DNA of 64,000 nucleotides. Source: Nymphalis io. Lineage: Eukaryota; Arthropoda; Insecta; Lepidoptera; Nymphalidae. The notes beneath the pieces are model-generated. The model saw only the letters and a program-made list of their open reading frames with translations, was not told where the DNA came from and did not search any database. The translations under genes and the position numbers were made by a program. Each line of letters begins with the position of its first letter. Position 1 is the stretch's first letter. Shown piece after piece: positions 46,091 to 57,525 of this stretch. The stretch is taken from assembly GCF_905147045.1 (NCBI RefSeq), contig NC_065892.1:13115501-13179500 (forward strand), read 5' to 3'.

Positions 46091-48974
46091 CCTTGAGAAT
46101 TTTACCAGGAACGCAATATAGTGTATATTGCGCTGACAGTTTGAATACGATAATCCTTTGACAAAAATAGGTGTAATATTGAAACATATTTTAAATGAAT
46201 AAACATTTATCCCAGTGCTTCAATAGTCTGTGGTAACCGTTTCAATACGGTAATCGAGTTTTTTTTTATTTGCGACTTTGTTGTTTTTCACTGTTTATTT
46301 TGAACAAAATACATGTTGTATAGTTTCATCGTTATTCATTTTCCTTCATTGATATACATTTCATCAAAGAAACCCATATATTTTTCAATTTCTGTACCAC
46401 CAACAACATCAAAAGCACCAACAAATGAGATACGACCCGAGATGAATGAGATACGAGATATTTCATTACGTAGGCACATTTTGTTACCGGACACATTATG
46501 CCAAACATTTCTGGATTGATTTCGTGGAGTTACGTCGAGTATGCATAAAACATGTGACCTTACGATGATAACAGCTTAGTCTCACACTCACAGCAGGTTA
46601 AGGATGGAAGAGGCACTTTAGATACACAATAAAGAAGATATATAAGAAAGTAGATGTTTTTAAAAAAAGTACCATTTTTTTTCATCATCATAAATACAAT
46701 AACTTTTTTATTACCAGCCCTGAAAGTTTATCTAGAACTTTGTTATCTAAATCAGACCAACGAGATAATTAGAAATATTTTGTATATTGGAAATTGACAT
46801 TCTTATTCTTGTCTTAACGATAGTGCGAATAAATGCTAATGTAGATTTCTGTGACCTTCCAACAATGGCGGTCTCTAGAAATGTGGAAAGTCAATCGGAT
46901 CGAGTCAGTTACTTTGCAGAATTATCTTCACGACTATTTATATGGAAATCTGAGGTTTAGTCCAAACGATTTATCAAAAACATAAACCAGGCTAATTTGT
47001 TTTCTGATGGCAGTAGGTATATAATATTTTACATAAGATTTAAATTTTTTACTTGTATGAATTGATAAAACTTCATTATGATTATATTATATTATTATTT
47101 AAGTTTAAAAGTAAAATATAATAAAAAAAACTGTTAGAGCTAATAATTGTCGTCAACCATCTTCTTTTTTATCTATAAATTCTTTAATTTGTTAGATATT
47201 TACGAAAATATTTTTTTTATTCTGATATTCATGTTTTAAATTAAAGTTGCACAATAAATATATAGATAAGAAAAAATGTCGAAGGCTTTTTTTAATCAAT
47301 AGTTTTGGTTGAAAAGTCACAGTAAAATTTTAAAAATCTACGTTGGATTTAAAAATATTAACGGTAACATTCCTCGGAGGAGGCATATCAACTTTTAGCT
47401 TCAGTTCAAAATTCGTGAATAGTTTTCCAACGGCTAAAAAAATAGCACACGAATATATTGAAGCAGAGCTAAAAGCATAGTTTCATATTGAATTTTTTTC
47501 ATAGAGTTCTTGCTACTGATAAAACTTTCGCGATATTAGCAAACATTTCGGTTAAAAAAAGTGTTTCATAGAATATATTTCGGTGTGCAAATTGATATGT
47601 TATAGAAATTGACTTTATTCAAATACAATATAATACTGACTCTTTTTTATTTTTATGTTTATATATTATATTAAACTATATATGCATATAAACTGATTAG
47701 ACTTAATGCATAAATAATATTTTCGACGTCAATGGATTAACGATTTAACGGTTAATCCTTTTACTTACTTTGGCAACTAATCATAAGGACAATATATAAA
47801 TATATTGTTTTTCAAATATTCAGCACTTTAATCAGTTACTTTTAGAGAGTCGTTTCGTATGTGCGCTCTAATGGTTTAATTCCATTTATTTTCAAATGTA
47901 CTAGCTATAAGCAATCTCAATACTCATTATCGTTCTATGTAATGTCTCTGCTACACAATCGCAGTAATATTACAATAACGATACTAAAAAGCATAATATC
48001 GACTATTATATAAATGTATTGGGTAATAGTAATGTGAGATGTGTATTGTGGGCTTATTTTTGCTTATTATTTATCTCGTGCCTGGTGGTGATTGAAAACA
48101 TTGCTAATTCTGTTACACATCAAACCCTGTCTTATAGGAGCAACGTAGTGGAACGATCTCAAAATTTGTTTCCGAAGAAGAAATATATTTTTACCCAGCA
48201 ATGGAAATTTTATGATCCGTTATTTATTTACTTTTACTGTAAATTCGTAAAAACCTTTTTTTAAATAATTTTAACTATAACCGTAATATTGCAATAATTC
48301 AAATAAATCGTAATAGTTTTATTGTAAATCGAAATAAGACAATGTATAAATAAAAAAATAATATATCGTGACAATTTCTTTAAATACAAAGTTATAGCGC
48401 AGCTTTAGTTGCCGCGGCGCGGCATAACATAAAACTGATCATATATTTTATGTTATTGCGTGCGTAAATGAAACTTGTTTGAGTATCACGATCAAAGCAC
48501 AGGTGACAGTTGGGAGTTGTTTCTGATTTCAGCTGTACGTGTTGATAACGTTATTTAGAAACATATTGATCAAGGGAATATTTTTGGTGACCCATTTATT
48601 GAGGCAGCTTCACGGCTACACCGTGCAATTGATATTTTGAATATTTGTATTATAAATTCAAGCAATATGGTTCAATATTCAATTTAAATAGAATTTTTGT
48701 TTTTAATCGTTCAAGAATCGAAAGAAACGAAGTTATTATTATTTTATATAAATAATTTGTCATCATATTTTTAGAAGATGATTTTGTTTTTTATATTACG
48801 GATTCGAAGCTAAAGTAAATATCTTTTACACTATTTTTTGTGGTGTACAAGATGAATAAAGAAATAAAAATTAATTAAAGTAAATAAACGCTTTTAGGTC
48901 ATATCATTGTGTTACACGAGGATATAACCGAAGTCCTTCTTCAAGTAAAATATTTTTAATCCCTACGTTAAAAA
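46091..48974. other. AT-rich DNA with a GC-richer patch near 48.4 kb
   Basis: Mostly AT-rich. 'agttgccgcggcgcggcata' near 48407 begins a patch to about 48620 with higher G+C and no recognised homology. The plus frame 48019-48264 has no domain. Confidence 0.35.
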
Positions 48975-49264
48975 CAGCTCGTCTGGGCCTACCCAGATAT
49001 CTGATGTTATATTAACCCATATCTGATGATATGATAACCGCAAAACAGCAGTACTTGGTATTGTTGTGTTCCGGTTTGAAGGGTGAGTGAGCCAGTGTAA
49101 TTACAGGCACAAGGGACATTAAAATTTGTTCCCAAGGTTGGTGACGCATTGGATATGTAAGCGATGGTTGACATTTCTTACAATGCCAATGTCTAAGGGC
49201 GTTGGCGACCACTTACAATCAGGTGGTCCATATGCTCGTCCGCCTTCCTATTCTATAAAAAAAA
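48975..49264 (+). repeat. A-tailed lepidopteran element, rearranged head
   Basis: From 'gttgtgttccggtttgaagg' to 'ttcctattctataaaaaaaa' it matches the family well. The head is altered: 'gtctgggcctacccaga' is a small foldback, and 'atatctgatg' appears twice between about 48995 and 49030. This looks like a local template-switch rearrangement. Confidence 0.85.
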
Positions 49265-51587
49265 TATTTCAATATCTTATCCATAACACATAGTTATATG
49301 AAAAATCTTCAACTAGTTGTACGTTTCTTGCGTACAGATCTTAATATATAATTAATAAATTAAATCGAAGAACAATTTAACACAATTTATATTCTCCCCC
49401 AATAATTTCATGGTACAAAAGGCTATACGTCATCAAAGCATTCTCTATTAGTCCACCTTTAAGTATATTCATTTAGAACTTTTTGTCAGACTAGCATGTA
49501 GCAAACTCCAATTTCTATATTAATAGCATTAATCACCGTCTTACGGATTAACCCTATTAGCAACCAATTAAATTTAGTATTACATGAGGCCCGTATTCAT
49601 ATGAGACTAGAGTGTACAGATCTAATTAATAATGAAACCCGATTGGCTAACAATCATTAAAGCATTCCAGATAACGCTAACAGAAGCAGGTCAATCAACT
49701 CGGTCTCTTAACGGCAAACCAAGTCAAATGATAACTGACATGACGGAATTAACTTGACGACTTTATTTAGAGTTCAAGCAATTGTTAATTTCCTCCAATG
49801 AGCTAATGGGCTAAATCCTCCTCGTCAACTTTTGTAATTGGTTGATTGGACCGTGCCTCCCTTTTGTATAGTGAAAGAATGAATTGACGAATATGGGTTA
49901 ATATTACACTGAGGTGCCTTTATCAATAATGTCCCATTGTAACATCTATCAAGGGCTCATATTTGAAAATCTGATGTGAATGTTTTTACATAAGGAAAGG
50001 TTTTAATAACTGGAATGCAGACTAGATAATCAACAGTAGTCAAAAACATAAATACCGTAAGAGCAATGTATTAGCAATTTCTTACATCATCTATGTACCA
50101 CCATCTGATTTGATGATAACTGGCTGTAAAGTTTAAAGTTAGTCTTCAAAATAGATTTACCTTGATTTACGACGAAAATAACTGAGTCGATTTAATATTA
50201 ATAGATACATATTGCAGTAATAGTAATATTTACAATTTCGAGTCAGTTTTAAGATAAAAGTTATTACCGAAATCGCACTTGCAAGCGAATTTTTGAATAG
50301 TTTTTTATTTCCTTATATTAAACTTATATAAAGCTCAAAGCGTGCTGTTGAAATAAAACAATGACATTTAAAGAAACATAATTTCCTCTCTTGACAGTGT
50401 AGCTTCATTTAATTTATTTAAAGTACAACGTTTTCATTTCAATCGATTTTAACCAATTCCGATGTATAACCTTTTTAATGAAATAGGAGTTAATTAAATA
50501 GATTTCATTCATTTAAAATAGATTCATAATTAGGATAGGTATCTAACTAGCTAGGAAAATATCGAGTAATTTACTTCGAACACAACCACTTCAGTAGTTT
50601 TCTACAGTTATGCTTAGTTTTCTCTTAGTGTATGTTTTCTTTTGGCAATTCAATAAAAAAAAATCATAATCACTTCATAATCGGCGAAGTTATGAAGCAT
50701 ACATAAAAAAGTAAGCTTAATTCGAAGTATTAATTTCTCAAAATAATTTCCATTCCATAATAATTCTCTATAGCTGCTCATAAACATCTGAATGCGAGAC
50801 AAAACAAATAAAAGCTTAATTTTATATTCACTTACGTGTTAAATAAAGACTTCATTTTATGGACGGTGCGTTAGTAACAGGAAACTTGTTTCTTTACAAA
50901 GCAGAAACCTTCTGTTTCTTATTTGTTAATCATTTAAGAATACCTTTAATGTAACGATAATTTCGTCGAGTAAGCTTTCTCATTAATTTGACATATTGCT
51001 GTTATAAAACCATAGTATGAGTCAGTGGCTCTTGACGCTTTTTCTTTATCCATTTTCGTTTCTATAGCGGTATTATTGCAAAAGACGGCTCTAAGAATAT
51101 TTAACGGTATTCAATTCCATGGTTTTTCTATTCAATCCATTTATAGTCTCGATAATACGAGTTATTGACGTATCCATCCGATTTTATTGTTGAAATATGG
51201 CTATGTAAGAAGGCACATTCAATCGTTCGTTAGCATTGCTACATAAAATATGAATATTCTATGAATCTTCATACTTTAAGTGTATGTAAATTATAGAAGG
51301 TTTTATAAGAAACTTGTAAAATCTTTTAAGTGAAATTGATAATTCTATGTATGAGACTTGTGTGACAAAACCTTTTTTATGTTGAATAAAGTAACGGTTG
51401 TATCTTTTTAAATTTATAAAATATTGACTGTTTTGAAAACTATTTTTATTGACAGCCTATACATTCACGATCTATAAACTATTTCCGGTTAATACTTGTT
51501 ACTACAATTTGGTAATTGAAATAATACAATGCGGTGCAAAAAAACAAGTTCTATAATACAAACATCGAATATACATCGACTGTTTTC
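49265..51587. other. AT-rich sequence with moderate GC patch
   Basis: 49580-49920 is somewhat less AT-rich, with several TAATTA/ATTAA-type words. No gene or repeat recognised. It may be regulatory, but composition alone does not show it. Confidence 0.35.
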
Positions 51588-51842
51588 TTGGTTTAGTGGC
51601 TAGTTTATAAGCAGCAGATACCGAGGTCCTGGAAGTTACCAGTTTTTACAAATCCGACGGAAATGCTTCAGAACGCACACGCCAGCCGTTGGTTCTGCGC
51701 CTAAACTCACTTTCTATCTCCTGACTCCCTTAAGATCTATTAGAGAGCGCACTTTTTATTGCACATATATCCTCATGCCCTACGCAGTTAGCTAGTCTTC
51801 CTTAGAAATATCCGCTAAATCGGTCAGGAGGACATCACCAGC
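51588..51842 (+). repeat. SINE-3 copy
   Basis: 'gtttagtggctagtttataa' (A-box region), 'cagataccgaggtcctggaa', 'acgccagccgttggttctgc', 'tacgcagttagctagtcttc' and 'taaatcggtcaggaggacat' ending 'caccagca' match the family block order. The (atc)n end is reduced. Confidence 0.75.
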
Positions 51843-52896
51843 ACATTTCACTGACCCAATTATTAGCGCGATTCAAACATATATGGACGTATTATTTGAA
51901 GAATCATATAGCATCTAGTACAAAATAATATTACACATATTCGTTTCCGATGTTGATGATATTATAATAACCGCGTGATTATGTATAAAGATAGATAAAA
52001 ATGCATATCTACGTACAGATCGAATACACAGTTTGAAAAGCTGCCATTAGAAAAATGAAACCACTACCAGCGCACTTTCAAATACTAAAATCTGATATTC
52101 TAAACCATCGAAAAATATCATATAAATCCATAAACACTACGATTTCCGAATCAAAACTGGAGTGCATTTTGTAAGCATTATAGTGAGCTTCCTAGATATC
52201 GACTTCTCGAATCGAATTGTTCCAATACACCGATCTCGAGCCCCGATAAGGAACTCGATTTCTCGTAACAGTAATGTATCGAATGTTTATTCAAATCACA
52301 TTCACTCGGTGCCTTTTAAATCGACTTTTTTCACTTAACAAATATTGGTCCCGGTCAAAGAAACTATTATTTGATCTGCACTCGATCTCGGGAGCGATGA
52401 CGTTCTTAGAAACTGGTTGGATTCCGTTCAAATATGTGTCGGATCTGTCTATTTAACTTTACCGCCTTAATCTGATAGCATCGAAGTGAATAATACGCTT
52501 TTTTGAAGATCTCTTTTAAATTAGCACATTTCAACGTCTATGCTTTGTTTTATCATCTATTTAAAAAAACAATTATGGAAATTAAAATGTTTTTGGTTTT
52601 CTTTACTGTGAAGCTATATTCGTTTTTATTTTGCTATGATAATTAATTTGACTATGTTTCCAATCATATTTTACACAACGTTAGAATTTTGTAAATTTAT
52701 TTATTATTTTTATGAACTTTTGTTAACATACGTTAATTCGACATAAGCACAAACGATTATATTACGTTGAAAAAGACAAAAAAAAAACAATTAACTCGAT
52801 TTGTTGAATTTTATTCGGCAATTTAATAATATTTTTGTTTTTGAAATTTTAGTGCCAAATTTTCAAAATAATGTTTTTAATCTACCCAAATCAGTA
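51843..52896. other. AT-rich sequence, no gene recognised
   Basis: 52190-52460 is a little GC-richer with repeated ctcga/atcga words. The plus frame 52274-52456 has no domain. Confidence 0.35.
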
Positions 52897-53058
52897 ACAG
52901 TAACAGCCTGTAAATATCCCACTGCTGGGCTAAGGCCTCCTCTCTCTTTTAAGAAGAAGGTTTGGAGCTTAATCCACCACGCTGCCCCAATGCGGGTTGG
53001 TAGAATACACATGTGGCACAATTTCAATGAAATTAGACATATGCAGGTTTCCTCACGA
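52897..53058 (-). repeat. SINE-A copy, 5'-truncated
   Basis: Keeps the 3' half of the element: plus cagtaacagtaacagcctgt at 52894 onward shows a doubled (ttactg) tail on the minus strand. It stops at 'caggtttcctcacga', so the Pol III head is absent. 5' truncation supports target-primed reverse transcription. Confidence 0.9.
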
Positions 53059-53204
53059 AATTTGTCATTTCAATAACAGATCCAGCATTGTAAACAATAA
53101 CATGCACTATTTCATTACTTAAGTAATCTATTTATATCACTTATTCTGTGGAAGGTTCTGATCGAAAGTTACTTGGAAGAGTGTCAGTGGTCCTTTAATA
53201 AATC

Positions 53205-53246
53205 CATAGCAGAATTCATCTTGTGGCCAAGATGAATTCTGCTATG
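53205..53246. repeat. Perfect hairpin, 19-bp arms, 4-base loop
   Basis: Arm catagcagaattcatcttg (53205-53223), loop tggc, arm 53228-53246, its exact reverse complement. Checked base by base. It has the form of a snap-back duplication. No flanking element boundaries are visible. Confidence 0.9.
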
Positions 53247-53848
53247 TTGCTTGTCAGATTAGCGGCTCCCTTGGCACCTAAGTATCAAACTAGGATTGTT
53301 CTTAGACCTTCTGACTTCACCTTCAAGATCGCAAACTAATGAGCGGACTTGTGTTGAGCTTAACGCGTGTTTATTAATTAGTAACTGAATTTAAGATATC
53401 AGGGATTATTCGCTTATATATACATAATAATATATGCAAAGATATATACAAAAACACTACAATGTTGCTTGTATACTTTAATCCTCTAAGGATATATGGT
53501 TATTGCATATTTTTGCATAAGAATACGACTAAGCTTGTAGTTTAATTACAAAACACTTGCCAAGCCAACACTTGGTATTAATAGTAAATCATAGCACTTG
53601 ACATGAGACAGTTTCTTATTAAAACTGCAAAATCGTCGAACAGCCCGCGGAAAAGTTGTTAATGTAATGGTTTAGAAAGTTAACTGGAGAAAACTTCGTT
53701 AAGATAAGTAGTTCGTTCAATTTCATGATTGATGATTGTTTCTTTCTTACTACTAAATTAACTGTAAAGTGTTTAATGTTCATAATAGATTACCACTATT
53801 TAATAACACTTTGTTTGTCATGGAATACTCATTTTTATGTTATTAAGG
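53247..53848. other. AT-rich sequence without recognised features
   Basis: Nothing supported. Confidence 0.4.
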
Positions 53849-53996
53849 CAAATCAGCCACCTGATGTTAAGTTTTCACCACCATCCAGACAATTAACCGT
53901 TTCTTACATCGCCCCAGCCCCAACCTTGATAACGAAAATATTCTGTCCCTCTTGCCTGTAGTTACACTGGCTCACTCCAACTGCAAACTGAAAACA
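53849..53996 (-). repeat. A-tailed element, part 1 of a split copy
   Basis: 'cagccacctgatgttaagtt', 'cgtttcttacatcgcc', 'ctcttgcctgtagttacact' and 'tccaactgcaaactgaaaac' follow the family until 53996. The next family block (acaataccaagtattgctg) appears only at 54400, after a foreign 400-bp insert. Confidence 0.75.
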
Positions 53997-54399
53997 GTCT
54001 CTTTAAACATTGTAAAGTTTTATTGGTACACTCTAAGGTAAATTTTATATTAAAGAAAGAACAATTTTTGAATAAATCTCTAAGAAATGTTATCGAACAT
54101 TTGTAGGCACTCGTGTCATTTCTACAAATCGGATTCACACTCAGTGTGCAAACAATTGGTATGGGTAGTGAACTACCGAGTATATTGTTCTCAGACTAAT
54201 TAACAAACTACCTTCAGATCTATGTTATCAAATTAAAAAAAACATTAGGCTTAAACTAAAGTTATATTTTTTAAGCTTACTTTAAGTGTGTAGGGTAGAC
54301 TATTGATAGTACACGTATAAGCTTTAGTGGTTCTTTAGCTGTTATCATTATGTTAAATTTTATATTGTTATTTATATGGATAAATAAATTAAAAAAGAA
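53997..54399 (+). pseudogene. LINE 3' fragment (reverse transcriptase C-terminal tail) nested in an A-tailed element
   Basis: About 400 bp lies exactly between two adjacent blocks of an A-tailed element. In the plus frame it contains IVLRLINKLPSDLCYQIKKN followed by a lysine- and leucine-rich tail up to a TAA at about 54284. The motif 'LxNKLPxxLxxIK' followed by a K/L-rich end is typical of the C-terminus of many non-LTR reverse transcriptases (CR1/Jockey-like ORF2). Upstream the frame has stops. The insert ends A-rich (ataaataaattaaaaaag), as a 5'-truncated LINE insertion would. Clade not determinable. Confidence 0.6.
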
Positions 54400-54437
54400 A
54401 CAATACCAAGTATTGCTGTTTAGCGGTAGAATATCTA
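54400..54437 (-). repeat. A-tailed element, part 2 of a split copy
   Basis: 'acaataccaagtattgctgt' and 'ttagcggtagaatatct' are the blocks expected to follow 53996. The rest of the element is lost. Confidence 0.75.
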
Positions 54438-55263
54438 CTCGATATATTTCGGGCGTCTTTCCGTCATGACAAGTCGATATCACATTATCAACTGACTTTC
54501 TTTTAAGGACAATCTGAAATACACGTCAGCGTTCGTATAGCTTATAAATTGTTTATAGAATTTAGAGTGCCTCGAGAAGCTTGAATAACCCGCTAGTTTC
54601 TGAATAGACCAGTAAAAAGAGATTTACTAATTTGACTAAATACAGAACGCTTATTGGTCGCCTATTACGGTATCGGCTGCCATCGACCAATCACAAATCA
54701 GATTAAATTTTATATTTTAATATATTAAATTATGTACATAGGTGAACAGTTGGTAGAAGAGTATGGTGATATAATGAATGCATTTTTTATCATAATTTCT
54801 GAAGCTTTTTTTACTTAAATCTAGTGACCGGAGATAACGTAACGTATAATGCATTAGCAACAGGCATAATATTGACAACAGGCGTGTTACGTGTTGCCAG
54901 CACAGTGCTCAGCCATGCTCCACTTTAGTACGTAGATAAGATATGAGACGAAAGATATTAGATGCAAATTCAAAGTGATACGGGCGTGTATCTGCAAAGA
55001 CGTGAAGATATTTACCAACTTGAACGTCGAACTCAAAGCGATTCTTTGAAAAAACCGACAAAGTGTAGAGCATTTGGAGCTCGCAACGAACGGCTCGCTT
55101 CGCTGTACATAAGAATGCTCACGTTCTAATATTGGAATATATAAGTTCAAATGATACAGGTCAGTCGTCACTTTAAACATTAACAATAACAGATCTTCAA
55201 ACGTAAGCACATTAGACGTTTACAATTAGGATATATCACCACTATGTTATTATTTTATTACAA
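54438..55263. other. AT-rich sequence, no gene recognised
   Basis: The minus frame 54887-55210 (107 codons) has no recognisable domain and background composition. Confidence 0.4.
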
Positions 55264-55505
55264 TACTAGTCTTCGCCCGCTTGTGAGGAGGAGGGAGAGA
55301 TGTTAGATATCCCTTTTTCTCTTTGGGAAAACGCATTTACGTCTTTCCCAACACATGAGGTGTAGGAGTATGTGAGGCTCGCCAGCGCTGAGGGCGTTGT
55401 AATACTCACTAATAAATCAGCGATACCCACTCCGTTTCTTCGAGGAAGCGTGACGGAACCTGACACTGACAATGTGCAAGCAAAATTTCATAATCGGTTT
55501 AATAG
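55264..55505 (+). repeat. Family D element, near full-length
   Basis: Starts 'actagtcttcgcccgcttgt' and ends 'caaaatttcataatcggttt'. These are the head and 3' blocks of the dispersed family D repeat. The interior ('gagggcgttgtaatactcac' and neighbours) is GC-richer than the flanks. The short minus frame 55266-55472 lies in it and is not supported. Confidence 0.65.
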
Positions 55506-56261
55506 CCAATATTAGTAAGAACGATGAGCACGAATTATCAATCGCTATTTATAGTATCATCTATAAATTACATATAAAACGGTAAAACATATTGTGTACC
55601 GCTAAACACCACGTAACCTGTTGCAAACGTTCAGTGATCGTTAATAAATTGGATCAGACTTATATGGTCACGAACGACGATGAATTTACGCGTTTCAACC
55701 GCTAATGGTAGCGTTTAGATAAATCAAACGGTAATAATTGTTGTGATTTATATCTGTTCTCATAATTAAATTAGCGACACAAAGGGAACAGGAATTAATC
55801 AACTCAGACACATTATGCGGTGTTTCGATAACGGCTCTAGATGCTTAGGATGTGTTGTGTACAAATTATACTAATATTACAGAGAACGACTTGTCCGGTT
55901 GTTGTCTCCAAATATTGGCAAAAACTACTCATACGATATACATTTTATTTTCATATTGTGATACGACATATGTTATATATAGTATGTGGTTTAGTGTTAC
56001 GTCGTTTTGGATCACCGAATGAATGTAGAACACTAAGGGTGTAAAACTTAAATGGGAGTATAAGTTAACATCCTTATAATATGTAACATTGTACATCTTT
56101 ATTTTATAAAGTATATAAATCAAATATAAGCCGGGTTAATAGAGAAAATATCCAAAATTCCAGCTTGTACATGCAATTACAGTACAGTTAACAAAACATG
56201 TAATAATAACTTTCGACTACAATTTCGATTTTGGCTGATTAATTTGGTACTCATTCTAAAT
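55506..56261. other. AT-rich sequence without recognised features
   Basis: Nothing supported. Confidence 0.4.
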
Positions 56262-56454
56262 GAACCAGTGATCAGATATAAGGCCGCAAATCCTGAGGCT
56301 CTTCTTATTCCAGGTCGGGCTGATAAAAAATATTGAGTTTTTTCCGTCAATATATTCTCAGTAGCATCCCGAATTATGGAAGTGTGTACACTCCCGTGTC
56401 GTAATCACTTGTACACTATAATACACCCTTCGGAATGTCATCATCGTCATCACT
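56262..56454 (+). repeat. SINE-3 copy with internal deletion
   Basis: 'ataaggccgcaaatcctgag', 'ccaggtcgggctgataaaaa', 'tattctcagtagcatcccga', 'tgtgtacactcccgtg', 'cacttgtacactataataca' and the tail 'tcatcatcgtcatcac' match the family order. The middle section ('tgcgcctgaac...' block) is missing. Confidence 0.8.
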
Positions 56455-57314
56455 AATTTGAATTATTTATTGTATTATATAGTGTTATAATTGTGTAGAT
56501 AGAAATGTATTATCAAGTTATACTAGTAGATTGATACTACTTTCGATATTACAATTAAACTCCGATTATATTGAAATTATTTTTAAATTTAATTTTAGAC
56601 AGCAATAGGGTATGAGTGAGAAAGAATATTTTTTGTCTAAGTAGCCATTATTATATAACATTTGTTTTGTTAATTTAAATTCTAAATAAAAAGCGTATTA
56701 TAATAAATAAAGTATATACATCACTCTAATTCATTGGCTTCGTTAAATAAGAATCAAAAAACTATAAGCAACACGCGCGTCAAAGCTTGTATTTAATAAC
56801 AAATTTTAATTAATATATCCTAAAATTAGACGATATTGTAATCACGTCATTTATAATAAACTTAATTGCAATGTTATCGATAAAGGAGAGTAACGGCATG
56901 TAACAAGACTCTTAAGCTGATAGTGATGTCAAATGTCAGTATCGATATCGCTGTATCACTGTTCGGTGAACACAACACTCACGTTACCATAGAAATGGTC
57001 TCATTATGGACGTGTAACATCGTTTTTCTTGTTGTTTTTAATATATCAATGTATTAAGTTAGTCAACAGATTATACTCCCATTTTATGTATGATTATGTA
57101 ATTCAGATAATTAAATGAAGTGACTACTAGTTTGTTCTTCTTATTAAAACCGATTTGTCGAACCGGTTTTTTAATTTAATCTTGTAAAATCACAATTCAG
57201 AATTTGTTATAGCACTATAAAATGAATCAGTTTCTATATTTTGTACAGATTAATAATTACTTGCACTGAAACGTTATGGATAAATTGATTGTATTAATAT
57301 TTCTTTTTACTCCT
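56455..57314. other. AT-rich sequence without recognised features
   Basis: Nothing supported. 'gatttgtcgaaccggttttt' at 57151 repeats a 15-base word (tcgaaccggtttttt) seen near 9214. Confidence 0.4.
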
Positions 57315-57525
57315 GATGGTAGGGGCTTTTTGCAAACTCGTCTTGTTACCACCCATCACATATTCTAGCAGCAATACGTCTTAGAATTGTTATGTTCCAG
57401 TTTAAAGGATAGTTGAGCCAATGTCACTACAGGCACAAGGGACATAATATCTTATTTTAAAACGTTGGTGGCTCATTGGCGATGTAAGAGGTGAATAATA
57501 TTTCAGAATATGTCATATTATTAAT
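57315..57525 (+). repeat. A-tailed element, diverged
   Basis: 'ggtaggggctttttgcaaac', 'accacccatcacatattcta', 'ctacaggcacaagggacata' and 'cgttggtggctcattggcg' follow the family. The 3' third is degraded. Confidence 0.8.

Noticed and set aside
50080..50140. A-tailed element fragment ('cttacatcatctatgtaccacc')
   Set aside because: The matching words are too short and separated to exceed chance in this background.
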